Positions 24,501 through 39,500 of a stretch of DNA of 64,000 nucleotides are shown one piece after another. How positions within the stretch are numbered: position 1 is the stretch's first letter; each line of letters starts with the position of its first letter. A program made the position numbers and the translations under genes. Origin of the DNA: Manduca sexta. Taxonomy: Eukaryota; Arthropoda; Insecta; Lepidoptera; Sphingidae. Below the pieces are notes generated by a model that saw nothing but the letters and a program-made list of their open reading frames with translations, made no database searches and was not told where the DNA came from. The stretch is taken from positions 3,844,001 through 3,908,000 of the forward strand of contig NC_051124.1 of NCBI RefSeq assembly GCF_014839805.1. The letters run 5' to 3'.

Positions 24501-27500
24501 TTCTAAGCATAGCGGTGTTGACTGTTAGTTGTTATTTTTATTAGAACTTATTAGACATATTTTTTGTTCTTTAAAGTCTATCCTCATTATTCATAGGCGT
24601 TATTTATCTAAGGACGGAGCATTGCTGTGATAACAAGTCTGTTTCTTAGTGCTGACGGCATGGCAGCCTTTGCAGTGCGCAGACGTAAGGCCGTTGTGAT
24701 TGGCTAATATTGTGATATAACTTGAATCTATTTGGCTGTCATCTTAACATAGCTGAACAAACAGCAAGCTGTTAGATAAACAAAGTTGAGAAACATAACA
24801 GAGGGAATAGATGTAAAATACAACCTGTTTAAAAGCCTCGAGCTGCCTACAATAATGGCCTGGTCTTTCATGGCAATTTTGCGGCGTTTACCGAAAGGCC
24901 GAAATTGTCCTTATTTGCCCTATCTACAGCTGCGGACACACAATCGACTTGCTCCTGAGAATAAATGAGAATAAATTTGCAAGTCATCAGTATACAGATG
25001 GTACGCACATTGAAGATTTTGTGTTAAGAGGTTTATCAAGATAGAGAACCATAATGGGAGAGTATGCCGTCTTGAGGGACGCCACAGTCTATATCACGCC
25101 AGGCCACGTTTTATAAAAGCTAGACGAAGAGTCGTCTAGGCGCACCAATTATTGGTGTCCTTGAAGATATGACGAGAACCAATTCAGTGCTGTGGGCGAA
25201 ATCATAAGGTGGGAGAGGTTTGCAAGAAGAATGTCGTGACTGACTGTATTGAAGGTATTGGAGAAATCAACCAAAGCCAAAACAGTGACTTTGGAATCCT
25301 CCATGCCCGCCCTAATATCGCCAGTCACTTTGAGGAGTGCAGTAATAGTGCTATGGCCAGGTCTGGAGCCAGACTGGAGTGGGCAAAGTAGGTTGTTTCG
25401 GTGCACATGCTTAGACAGTTGCTTGTGAGCACAGGCCTCGAGCACTTTCGAGAGATTAGGAAGAATGAATATGGGAAGGAAATGCTTAGCAAGTGATGGG
25501 TTAGGGATTTTAGGAAGAGAGATAGCAATAGCTCTCCGCCACAAAGACGGAAAAATACCAGTGCTGAGGGAGGCGTTAATGATATGGGACATGATTGGTA
25601 GAAGTTGGTCTAGGATAGGTATTATCATGCGACGACTGATGTTGTCACAGCCAGTGGCATTGGATTTAATGGACAGGATGACTTTTCTAATTTCACCCAA
25701 CAGCACAGAAGAAAAATGAAAAGTATTAATGTTAGGCCTGGATAGACCCGCTAAAAAATCCATGGTACGACGCCTAGTTTGGTGATCAATCATGGTAACA
25801 GATGTGAAATGTTGATTAATATCATCCAAACCAATAGTCGCACCGTAGAGATCTAAATACCCAGAGTTCCGAGGAATCTCCAGATACTGGCTGGCGAGGA
25901 AGAAGAAATAATACTGAGAATGTGTCGGCGTTTAGCATTACGAACCATCTGGTTACACCGATTCCTTGCAGCCTTAAAAAGGCACCAGTTCTCCTCCGAA
26001 CGATCCCTTCTGTACTGGCGAAAAGCCCGATCTCATCGCCATCCTAACCCCATATGTAATCCATGGTGCAGGAGATCGTTTTAATTTAATTTTCTTTAAA
26101 GGGGCATGGGTATCAAAGAGTTAACAGACAACGCGGTTAAAAATTGCGACTTTATCAACAGAGGTGGCTACTAATAGGTGATCCCAGTTAAAGTTAGCAG
26201 CGTCTCCTTTCAGCTTATCCGCATCGATGCGACCAAAACTACGCAAGTGCAATATCTTCGAGGGGAACTTGGGAGGTTTAAGGGCGTAAGACATGTAGAT
26301 GAGATCATGGTGAGGGAAGCCAGGAGCGGGAAATTGACCGTGGGAGAAAACAGAGGAAAGAGCAGAGGTGAGGATAATGTCAAGCCAAGTGTCGAGACCA
26401 TCCATTTCATGGTGGGTGGCTTACAGTGGTAGGACATGCTGTTTAGCAGAGTCAAGGATAGTGAGGAGTTTACGCGATCGGGAAGAGTGGCTGGCAAGGA
26501 GATCAGTATTTAAATCACCCATGATGATGTGATGAGCTTATTCAGAATTCCACTGTTTCCAGACTGGAGAAGTAATCAAGAGATGAGGGACAGTAAATTA
26601 CACCTAGTAAGGTTTTCACTCTCTTTACCCAAACCTCAAGAAGCAGAAATTTCGCATAAGTAGAATAAGAAGCAAAGGAAGATATTACAGTTTTATATTT
26701 CAGGTCGCTACATAAATATATAGCAACTCCGCCTCTCATGTCAACTCGATCATTTCTAATCAAAATGAAACCAGGGAAGGTGTAAAGGGTATAAGGAAGG
26801 TGAGGTTTGAGCCAGCTCTCAGAAATCAGAACGGCATGAACGTTGGCTTACGAAAATAATCTCTTTTCATTCAGCCTTTAACTAACCACTAAGCTGTCAT
26901 TAAAATTTGACATTTAATTACCAACTTAAATGTATATTTCCTATTTTTCTTATATTTCTTCAAATACCGAAAATACCGAAAATACCGGAATACCGGAATT
27001 TAATTTAGGTCAATACCGAAAATACCGGTTTTGAAAAATGGTCCGGTATTGCGACCCCTAAATACCATAGAAGTGGTTTATCGTGAATATAATGATAGCC
27101 TTTTTCAAACTGAGGTTTGAAACCGGTGTTTAAACTATGAATGGAAGGGAAGGGGGAGTAATACTGGGCTTGTAATCATCGACTTAATTGCCGCCTCGTT
27201 TTTCACTGGAAAAAGGCTTCAAATGGGAAGAATATCTTGAAAAATAAGTGCCATTTTCCGGAACACTGTAATACAATTGGGAACTGTTTTTAGAGGAAGG
27301 CTTTTCGCTTGTTTAAATTACTTTACGTAATAACTTCGAGGTAGTGACCTTTAAAATATGATTCTTACGGGCTGTTTATAAGATAAATAAATGTATAATT
27401 TGGGGCGTAGGGTATCCTCTATTTATTTATTTGTAATAAGGTTCACCAACAGCACTACATATTTTATAATTTAATACAATAAAAAAAATAAGGTACAGCA

Positions 27501-30500
27501 TCTGTGTGATTTAGTTTTTCCAGAATATGGTGCACATTTGACTTTTAATTCTTTAAATTAAAGAACTTTCGAACAGAGCCGGGAGCAAAACTAGTACCAA
27601 ATAAAACAAAATATTTTTTTACAAACACGGTATCATTTATCTGTTGGATAATGTCAGGCTACCATTGAACAAATATATTGCAATAAGTCTAACGCTGACA
27701 AGCTAGTCCTAACGTTATGAAAAATAATGACGGTTTCCCGACAACCCCATACCGATATGATTGATGGCTTTCACCTTGAGCTGTGAGAGGGACAAACGAT
27801 TGTAATATTGAAAGAAACTAAGGAATAAGTTGCCTTGAACGTGAACAGCATCGTTTTAATAAATAAATCACAGTTGTACATGTGATGTAGGGATAATGGA
27901 AGATATTTCTTAATGTCCATACGCTTATAATCTTCAAACAGGATCACAACAGTGAAACACAGCATGATGATAGAAAAATCCGTCAGAATCCACCTAGCCG
28001 CATAAGAGTTATTAACCCATTAGTTAAACACAACACAACCTTATCTCCTGTAACAATAGGAAATAAATAAGCCCTATCATTAATATTAGGAACCATGAGG
28101 GACTTTCAATCCCACAACACGCAGACCCGAATAATATTACTGTTCATAAAAGTAGGACATTGACCTACATACATAATAACTCCCCAATGAACAGTGGAAA
28201 ATTTAATAAACTGTTCATAAAATTAATTGAAAAATCATCTGTGATCGGCTTCACCATGTTTGCTTTTAATACCAAAAGCCGCTTTTGCGAGATTACCAAA
28301 TAAGACCCATATACAGTATAAAACGTTAATGAAAGGGAGGACGTAATTAACTGAGACTTGACTAGCTTGTTTGTTCCGCCCACATGCGGTTGACAATGCG
28401 GTAATTGCATAAAAATTAAACTGTTTACTGTTTTTAAGTTACCAACTACTAGACCAGCGTGGTTATCTCTAAAAAAAGGTGCATACCCTGCTATGAACTA
28501 TTTTCCGTACTGTCATTATTGTTTACGCTACCTCGTCAATCACAATTCTACTATAATAATCTCTTTTCTAACAGCTCTGCTTCTACTTCTATATATAAAA
28601 AACAGCCTTGATATACAGTAACAAAACGACTCAACCCTTAATGTGCTTTGATCCCACTGTATAATCATCAGCATACATGAAACATTCATCACTAACACGC
28701 ACTAATTTTGCAGTAAAATGAAGCACTTCCTCCACCGGTGCGACCGCGCGATGATCTACATATTCATCGCGAGCTCCTACTTCCCTTGGCTGACGGTCGG
28801 CACGCTCTCCTGTTGGATGCTGCGAGAGCTGCGCTGGGTGATCTGGCTCCTGGCGGTGCTAGGCATCACGTACCAACAGATCTTCCATGAGAGATACAAG
28901 ATGCTGGAGCTGTTGCTGTATCTGGTCATGGGGCTAGGTCCTGCGGCGATCATTGTCACGTCTAATGTACGTCTGCACGCTTTTTAACAGTGGCGGGTGA
29001 CGGTGCCTGGTAGACTAAAAATTAGTAGTTTAATTGATTCTTATGTAGATAGTAATTTGATTTATGTGTTGTTTTCATTAAACAAATCTAACAGATGTTT
29101 ATCTAGTAGCTAGTACTGTAGCCTCTGTGACTAATTACAATGTCATAATAACAGAATTAGAGGTATGACGGTATCAAAGAAAATCACCAGTCTCAACTAA
29201 TCTAAAATAGCTTTTACTTGTATTGTGCTCCGTAGAGAATCTTAAACCTCTGATCCATTAAATAAAGCTCAATTTTCCATTCCCGCCGTCGCTCGCCGCT
29301 CGCACCAAACTAAACAATGGTTTCGGATTCAGGCTCTTGTTGCATCGTGTATGCACTGTGCACGCTCGCTTGTGTTGATGTCTTTGTAGTTTGTACTGCA
29401 TGTTGATTATTCAGTGTAGTTACCTAGTAAAGAGATAATTTTAACCAAAACTTCAATTCTTGAATGTATATGACCTGATTCCGAGGGTCTGTTTCATTGT
29501 GCTCAAGTAAATTATCAGCTTGTTTAATTTATAATACTTATTTGATTTTTACGAAAATAGCTGTTGACAATGTGACTCTTCAAAATGGAGGTGGTCCTCA
29601 ATTCATTGATTTTGTATTTTTGACAGCATTTTCTTAAAGTTCATGAAACAGGCGCTTAGAGTTGTTGCCATTTTAAGTTGAATTAGACTCCCTGTAATGT
29701 TGTTGAAAAAGCTGTCAGTGGCTCAGTTCTCTTGTTCAGGCGAGCCTCGTTCTAGGATACAATGATCAGTGTTCTATATCCAAAACAAAGTAAATGACTA
29801 CATAATTTTGCTGTCACATACTGCAACGTAACCTGATGGGATGAAAAAAAAATATTTTCCTATGGAGTCAATCTTTATCTTACATGGGGAAGGAGCAAAC
29901 CTCCCTGCATCATGCAGAGAGGTTTTAAATTACATATCACGAATTCTTCTAAAAACTTTGATCTAGGAATTTAATTCAGGACTTAATACTACACTTCCAA
30001 CCACTACACCTATTATACTGTAAAACGATCCAGCTAATATAAAAACTTCTTATAGAAAAACTTTCCTAAAGAAAATATATCGTCAGTCCCAAGTTTCGGA
30101 GCGCTGTACGACAGAAAACAATTACTCAGCGTAAAACAAATATTGACGCCTTTCGTAGACGAGAATAGAATACGAGTGTTCAGTTGATTTAAGCCGCGTA
30201 ATTTATGATAAGCACGTTTGTGGATCTACATATTTCAATATATTTCAGATTCTATCGCCCATTGTATTACATAAAAAAACATCTAGTACACGATAAATGA
30301 AAAGCTACGAATAATAGCTGATGTTTTTATTCCATTTACACTTTTAGATAAAAATTCTGTTCCTACTTTTCAACCGACTTCGAAAAAAGAGAAGGTTATC
30401 AATACGACGATAATTTCTGAAATTTACTAAATATAAAATATATTGAACTCCTTATTAACGTCTGATTTTTATGTGATGTATACTTAATTAAAACTAGTGC

Positions 30501-33500
30501 GCAAAAATTAACATTATTACCCGCAATAACACAAATCTTATTATGAGACTAGGCGTTGTTCGCGACTTCGTCCGCTTTAAAATCTTTCCCGCTAAAAAAA
30601 TCTCTAAAACACTGCACGAGCGAAACCTATTAAAAATAATCCTTTTAAAGCAATTATTGGGATAAAAAACCTATGTGATAGTCTACGCTGTGTTCTGCCC
30701 ATGTGCTAAATTTCATCCAAATCCGTTCAGTTGTTTTTGCGTTTACTTGTAACAAACATATTTACAAACTTTTACATTTAGAATATTAGTAAAAGTAAGA
30801 TAGTAAGACGAAGACTCGCCTCGGATACAAATAGGATTATGGAAGATAACAAGATTCATACGCAACTAACTGCTGACGTAAAATACGGAATTGAGCGAAC
30901 CGAGTTAACGACAATCCTTTGAGAGATTAATATCTTCATGATACAATTAAGTATTACTTAAAATATGACTGGAGTAAAATGATATTGGGATTTTCTTCTC
31001 ACTATCAGTCCGGAGTCTGGAATTTGTGTCCAAAATGGCGATAGGCTCACAACCTATCACATGATGAGACGGACACACACACATTCAGTGGAAAGTGGGT
31101 GCACCTGTTGAGCCTCTGCTTACTCCTTCGGATATAAAAGGCATGAGTGTGTGTATGACTCGAGTAATTATATGAATTAATTGTCAAGAAATTTCTGGTT
31201 ATTAGTTACGATAAAAGAATATACAAACACTTAATATGAAGTTCAACATATTTACGTTTTATAAACATAATGTCTTGAAATGGGATCATTCAATTAAAAA
31301 AATGTTTTAATGTACTTCAGATGCTCATCGACTCATTCATTTAAGCCTTCGACAATCGTTATACGATAAAAGATAATTTTGAATGACTCACACAGTAATT
31401 GATGATCAGTAAAGCGATCGATTAAAGTAGGTTACTTGTACGTTAAGTGCGAATTTATAAGGTTCGTTGAACTGTGCCAGTATAAAGAGCTGATTAAAGA
31501 GATGCGGTAGGTGTGCTGGTTTGATAAGTCCATTATCCATTTCAGCCAGAACAGTGTGCAGGCACTTCTGTGTTCCCTTTGAAGAGCAACGTCCTGTGTG
31601 GAATGGGCATTATGTGACTTCATAATCTTACTTACTACACACCTTCAGAGTTTTTTCTGCCTGTATTTTTTGGTCGGTTTATTGATCACCAGCCCTGATA
31701 CCTTCAGGGAAAAGGTGATTCAGTCTCCCTGTTGTTACCCGTGTATGTTAAAAGTGTCCTACTTTGCTCAATATTATAGACTTATGGATTGCTGCTTGTT
31801 TTTGGATGATGTTGATATCTATGGCGGAATTTAACGTGTTGATATATCTGGATAAACTCTTACTTACTATGCCAGTTGTACCTATTACTTCTAATTAATA
31901 TTATAAATGGGGAAGTATGTGAAAATGTTTGAATGTTTATTAGAAGTTAACTCAGAAACAGCTGAACTGATTTAGTTGGAATTAGGCACACGGATAGATG
32001 CGTCCTGGATTAGTTATATGGACGCTGATGTCATACAGATGATCAACGAATAGGTGATTTAAGGATTTTCGTAACGGGAAAGGTTTTTCACGCGGGCGAA
32101 TCCGTGAGCAACACCCTGTATCTAATATTTCAATGTGAAGAGTTCAGACCAGTACTTAATTAAGGTTTTGAGTGGTGTTGCTACTCTTTTTTGGGTGGTC
32201 GTAATGCTCCCCATCAGGCCAGGCATCATCGTCAATCTCCTTTTTCCAATTATTAAAAAAAACTCGTTTTATGATATTTATAGCACCGCGAACACAGAAA
32301 ATGGTCTTGTGTCAAGCAGCTTCCGTGTCCCACCGCTGGGAATAGTTAAATCTCCATTTCCTTAATTCGAAACGTCTGGAAATACAAAAAAAAAACTCAA
32401 AGAGAAATAGATTCTGTCATTCCTTATATGAATATCAAATATACGGAATTTCTTTGAGAATAAGTATTGCATAAATACGGCGGCACTTGAAGTATTTTAT
32501 TGCGCATTAATAAGAGATAAAGCACGTAGCGATGGTTTATTACCAGGCGTCTTTTTGTTTAATGTTTTATTTACGAGTTCCGACCTTCGAGGTTGTAACT
32601 GAGGTAACTACAAAGTACAAGTAAAATAGACGTAAGTTTTAATTTGTAAAGGGCCACGACAAGGAAGAGTGTAATTTATGTGCTGGTATACTTGGGCGGG
32701 TGGCGGACAGTGGCGGTGGTAGTATAACCAATTGATATATTTACTAAGTACTAGATGTGGCGTTCCGAACGCTCTGTTCATCTGAATTGAACTGCAATCC
32801 ATTCAAACTGACTTTAGTGTGGTGTCAAAATTGACAGCTATTTAAACGCTCTAGCGCTGCACGTTTTAAAAGTTTGGTTGGACGACATTTGATGTTTTAG
32901 CGCTGCAGCGAACTTTAGTTCTAACTCCAGATTTTGAACAAATAGTTTATATGGACGTTCGTGTCTATAGAATATACGTCAATGGTATTATTACCCTATT
33001 CCCGCCAGCTTACCTTTAATAATTTATGTAAAATCTAATTATCGTTACGATTTCCAAGTCGTATTTGTTCATATGATTAGTACTTATACAGTTATCGGGT
33101 TCCTTTTTGGAAATTTTCACACTTCCCCACTGGTGGAGGGGGTTCCCTTTTGGAGAATTTAACCCTCGCCATTGAGGAGGGTCAGTTTCCCCCCGTTGTC
33201 CCCACCTAAATCTGGTAAAGATTACGAAATCCCTTTTCGGGGAAAGGGCGAAAGTCGGAACTACATCGTTTACACAAGGGCCAATGTTTATTAACCGTTG
33301 CCAAATTTGACTAATTTAACTTTTTACGTCAGTTATTTTCAACTTTAATTATGACCGTTGGTTTTAGAACTAGTGTTTTAATAAATAAAGTTTAAATTAC
33401 TCTGCCGGTGATAAATGTTTTGGCGTTATTTTATTGAGAATATGTATTTCTTATATTCTTATGATTACGTATACACTGTTTTTATATTACCGTTATTTAT

Positions 33501-36500
33501 CGAATAATCTAAGCTACATTATTAGTAAAAAAAAATATGCAGTGGTAAAAACTGTACACATACATTTTAAATTCAATTTTGCAATTATGCATTTCCTGAT
33601 CGTGGTTCACATTCTCAGATAACGGGCAGTGTCGACTGTCAAGTAAAACACGTGGCCCCGTGAACTTTGCCTTTTGTAACAACGTGTGTGTGCTGACTGA
33701 GTTGCTACAACTAGTGTAACCATAACAAACGATTATCGTGTTGTGTAACGTACTCAACATTTGTAATCATAATTTGCACTATTCATTTTACGGGTTCGTT
33801 GTTTTTAGGTTTTATAATTCTTTTAATTTTAAATATCGAACTCAATCTGAAAATAAATTATAACTTTTTTTTAAATATCGAAGCCGAATTGAATATGACA
33901 GATTGTAACGTCATAAAGCGTTAGAGATTTTAAAGGACTTGATGCTTTGGCTACTAAAAGCATCTGAAATATTGTTAATGAATTAATTGCCAGATGCCAC
34001 CTAAAATATTTCATTTAAATTCCATTTCAAATCATCTGTAACTAGCTCGCAGCTTCGCTCGCGTGATGGTGTTTTCCGCGATAAAAGTACTGTTATATAT
34101 TTTCGTAGGATAGAAAGTAGCTTATAACCTTCCCAGGGTCATAAACTATCTCCATACCAAATTTCATAAAAATCCGTTCAGTAGATTTTGAGTAAATCGA
34201 TAACATACAAACAGACAGAAAAGGGGTTTTGTTTTATATGCATAGATGTCTGAAATTAAAAAGTAATGAAGTACCTATATACGTTCACTTAATTTTCTCT
34301 ATAAACTGATATCCTATCCCTACTCATCCAATATAACCATTCCAGGAATCTATAACACGGGCGTGTTTACCATAAATTAAATTATTTATTGATGGAAACA
34401 AATGTGTGGGTAGCGGCTTTTTTCATTAAACATTGCTTATTCCAGTTCCCTCTCACGGTTACCAATTATAGATACATGTTGAAGTAGATAAAGTTGATTA
34501 GCAAGATCTCATTCCTTGAATGATGAGAGGCTCTGCCCAAGAGCTGACTCCTGCGGGGATTGCGGTTGCATGCACTTGCGCACCCTGCAACCTTCAATAT
34601 TAGGAAGAGAGAGTCGAATGCCGGGGTTTTACTCGATAGGATGGTTTATACCGGCGAATAAGGTAGAAATTCGTAAAAGGATTTATCAGGGTTAAAAAAA
34701 GTTACGTTTGATTAAGAAATCTCAGGAACACCTTAGCACCTTTAAAAATGCGATGAAGAACGGTTAACCATTTGATTCTCATGTTTCTTTTGGCTGTTAT
34801 AAAACACGAATCACGCAATGTGGTATTATTTGTAATTGTTCTTATAATTCGCTGATTCGTTTTACTGTTGCCACCGAAACCATTTATAGTTTTAGGTGTT
34901 CCAAGTGAAGGATCATATTACAGAAGTTTTTATTTATTACTAGCTAACGCGACAGACGTTGTCCCGTCTTAACTATGAATTTGCAGCGCGCATTCTGTCA
35001 ATCGCTGACAGTTATTTCAAACAATTGACAGTTATATAAAATTAATATGATGTTAGTTTTCTTAAATTTTCTAATTTTACGCGCAATTTTTTTATTTTGT
35101 GCTTTCATAAGAACCTTCTCCTGATAATAACAAACACAACAAAAAAAAATAGTGAAATCGGTCCAGCCGTTCACGCGTGATGGCGTGACCAAGGAAAATA
35201 GGGAATCATTTTTATTTATAGATATTTGTGTGAAGTATGTATGCAGCCTCTACTTTCACAATTACGCCTGTCAGTTTCCAGTGACGTCATAAAATACGAG
35301 CACCGTCCGACATTATCGGCTTCTGCGGGTGACAAGGGTGAACTTGAACTGGAATAGAAATAGGCCGTATACGCTATTCGCAAGTTTTCTCTTTTCGCAG
35401 ACATTTATTTTTATTACATATTCGACTTTAATGCTGTTATTCGATTCTTCGCTATCGTTTATTAATTATTGCTGCGGGGTTTTCAAACGGTTTATTGAAC
35501 ATTTTAACTGACACGTCGCATTTTTTGCTAAAACGGCTTTTTCTTTATTAATTTTAAAATATTTATGGAATATTTCTAGCTTTTTTATGGAATGTTTATA
35601 TTTGTGACTGAATACTGGCAACATGCCATAAATATTTTAGAATTAATTAGAAGAAAAGCCGCTCTAAGAAAATGCGAAATGTCGGTAACGGTGATCCTTC
35701 TCAGAACTCAGTTTGTACAAATTTGGTCATTAAATTTTAAATAGTTCATAGTTTCTGTTGAATCATTTTTATTCTTTACAAATTGAAAAATACTAACTCA
35801 TACAAGTACAACAGTCACATAAATTATGTACTTAACTTTAGATTCTTGAGTAAGTAACGTATGTGATTTTTGTACTTTCTAGAATCTGGAAGATAATGGG
35901 TCAAAACTACCGGTTGTCACAACACAGATCAAGGCTTCTAAAAGCATTAGCATCATCGATATACACGTATTACGTACTAGATCTGGCGTTCCACTCATTG
36001 TGTTTGACTTAACTGTACTGCAATCCGTACACCTGATTTAGTATGATTTCAACATAGACAGCGTGTGGTACGGAGTGACGCTCATAATATAAGAGCTCGA
36101 GTCTAAGTGTAAACGTGGATGTGAATAAAAAATATTAGTCAAATAAGTAGAATTATTTGTTGTTCAAATGAATAAAAGGTTATAACAGTGACGTTATGGT
36201 TGCCATATTAGTTCAAATTTAGAACGAATAGTTTATATGGACGTTTGTGTCTATAAAATATACGTCAATGATTAGCATAGATTGAGATCTTATATTATGT
36301 ACTTATGTAATTGAAAGACGAGACGAGGTCACTCGCATGATAAGCGCTATGCTTACCCATAAACAATAGCATTACATGGTTACAGTCTTCCTGTGATATT
36401 ATTTGTTAGTGTCCGTTTACACCTACCTCCCCTGAGTCAAGCTGACTCCTAGCAGCCAACCCATTAAAATTATGTGACACGGGCATAACGACGTAGTCTA

Positions 36501-39500
36501 AATACAATAAGTTGATAAGGCATTATCTGCTATATTTGTCATGTGTTAGAGAAATTAATTTAGAGGACAGTAAATAAAAACGGATGTAAGGGCTAATAAC
36601 TGCACCTGAATGATTATTTACTTGCCATTAGTTGTACGGGTGTACATAATCATCTATGACTAAAATTACAAAATAGCCTTTATAATACACATTACAAAAA
36701 CTAAATTGCCATATAAATATAATAGATATTATACTACAATTTTGCGGAAGCAGTAATGAAGTAGCCTATCTGTCAAAATGTTTTGAAGAAAATTATCCTA
36801 TTACAAACCTTATTGACTAGCTATACATTTTCTACGAGGTATAAGGTACTGTACGATTGCTGTGCAAACTATGATAGAAAACTTAACTTTAAATATAAGT
36901 AATATCTGAATATATTGATTACATTAACTCTCCACGAGTAGACGTATCAAATAAAAATATATCAAGAAATCCCATACTATTTGCTAAAGAAGGATTTTTC
37001 ATTCGTCAGATAAATTGATTGTTCAAATAACTTTTTAATCTTGAGATATCTTCTGTACTTAATAGAACCTGTCAAAATGCTAAAGCTGTTCGTTCTTTAT
37101 AAGTTAAAAATAATAATGACAATGAATAAAATTGTTCAATTTTCTCACTTTTATATAAAGTCAGAATTTAATTTATTTGACTAGTAACTTTTATCTGGCG
37201 ATTGAAAATTAATCTCTTACGGCTCATTTGTCAATCACCAGATATAAATTATTCATATAATAAGTTATAATCTGATTGAATATAAAAGTGAGACAAATTG
37301 ATAACTTTATACATACAAATTTTATTTTTAATTCGTTTGTATTTTACTTCACCTATGAATAATTTATATCTCGAATTAGAAACCAACTCTTAATCAAATT
37401 AGATTCTGAAAAATATATTTTTAGACTTATACTCTTAGGCCACTTTGGTGCCGGACTAATGTTTTCAAAGTAAATTTACCGTGTAATTTCTCACGCTTGT
37501 ATTTTTCCGTTAATACCCATGAATATTAATAACCTTTGTACATACGTTATTAAATTTTAAAAGCTACCGAAATATTCATTGGCCTTTCGCCGTGAGACGT
37601 GATAACTCAGCAATTTTACGCGCCTTTTTCCTACACCTATAATAACACGTTCGGATACGCAGTGAAATATAAGATTGTTTTTTACTTTAAGAATAAGGGA
37701 CGACCTAGAAATTCGGAACGGTAGATGGTTACATAAATTGAAAACGTGATGTGAAAAACGAGAAAATATACTTGTATTTTTTTAAATAACTTATAATTTG
37801 GCTTTTTTTAAAGACCTTATCTTTAATGTAAATAATACTTACCTACTACGAAAGGTTTAATGACGGTAAATACCTATAACAAAATTATAACAGTAATCTA
37901 AAGTTAAGTATAGCACTAAGGGATAATGTAGCTTTCTTTTTTGTAATTACAGAAATGATCTACCACAACTCAGGAACAATACTTCTTTAACCATTTTAGT
38001 AGCTAAACTAGGACCAGGGTGAGTTGAGGTAATACCAGGGCACCGGATTACCCAATTATTTTAAGATTACCGCTAAATCCACAACATTTCCTTATACTGA
38101 CAACATAGCCTGAAGTGTTTTTTATATACCACAATTGTTTAAAACTGTATTAGTTTTAATTACAGTTTAGTAGTTATCTTGAAACAACGGGATTTCCCCG
38201 CCATCCGATATAACCCTAACTCATTCTACTAATAAAATATAAATGCTCCAGGAACGGGCGAACGTTGGTACTTTATTACTATTTGTATACAGAGTCATTT
38301 TGACATTGCGTTACTAAATAATCCACTTAAGGTGGTAGCTCAAGGTCCATTTTCATACATTTTGTTTCGGCTTTAATCTGGGTAACTAAACAAGTATTGG
38401 CAAGTAAAGAATTTAAATTCACGTCTAGTTAGTGATTAGTTCTCGCAGTTGAAAGAAAAACGTAAAATAATTAATAATCATGGATATTTCGGCCTTTAAA
38501 ATTTAATATGACGAAATTTTAAAGGCAGAAATATCCAGGATTATTAATTATTTTTACGTTTTTCTTCAACTGCGAGAACTAATCACTAACTAGACGTGAA
38601 TTTAAATTCTTTACTTGCCAATACTTGTTTAGTTACCCAGATTAAAGCCGAAACAAAATGTATGAAAATGGACCTTGAGCTACCACCTTAACAATAAGGT
38701 ACTCGAACCTTAGATGGTAAATAAAAAAGTTTTTAGTTTAGAGCAAAATACATATCAATAAAAAGTAATTTTAATCTCATATGCCCTAATGCCGCCACTA
38801 CTACTCTAAGAGAATTCGTCGCAGTGGCGACATTGCACTTTCAGTCAGAAATACACACACACGCGTAATATTCCCAAATGGTAAACTACAAAATAATCAG
38901 AAAAGTATAATTGGGTTTTGTGGTATAAATATTTATCATGGATATTTTTTGCACAATGTAAACAGAACTAAATACGAGTATGTGGTTTCATTTATCAACG
39001 CAATGTCAAAATGAGCCTGTATAAAAGTTATGCCTATTAATTTAGCACTCTCTGTGTTAAAACAGCGAACATTTATTGCGGTACGCTGTGAAAACAAAAT
39101 ATTATAATCCTTCACACATTCCGCAGCATTTCATGTAACAATATTTGTCATGGCTTAATTAAAATGTATATTTTGCGTCGAAATTGCCTTTTTTGGCCCG
39201 GTCTACTTTCGTTCTGACGTTTTCATATACAACATGAAACATAAATATAGATGAAATGGACAGATATATACTTTTGTTTGATAATCGTTGCTAATCAGTT
39301 ATTTTGCCTATGATGGTTGTTCCTTTCTTTATGTAAATTATTTCAGTAAGTTAATTAAAAGTCAGACATTGATTTAAAAAGCTTATCAGAAAGGCTCAAG
39401 GTTGTATACTAATACATGTATGATTTCAGCGACTTACGAAATTGCAAACATGCTAAGGTGATTAACTCTCAACACGCTCTATCCCATAGGGGTAGGCAGA

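Larger units (their letters stand above)
24215..27060. mobile_element. hAT-type element, 2846 bp, carrying nested MITE and LINE fragments
   Basis: Perfect 8-bp duplication AATACCAT flanks it (24207-24214, 27061-27068). Ends are TAGGGGTCGCAA at the left and TTGCGACCCCTA at the right. Next to each end are several copies of a CGGTATTTT motif (inverted at the right), resembling subterminal transposase-binding repeats. No hAT transposase frame was recognised. The interior holds a truncated PIF-type MITE (24582-24795) joined to a LINE fragment (24790-26853). Length and duplication support a hAT origin; the cargo order suggests nested insertion then deletion, or capture. Confidence 0.85.
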
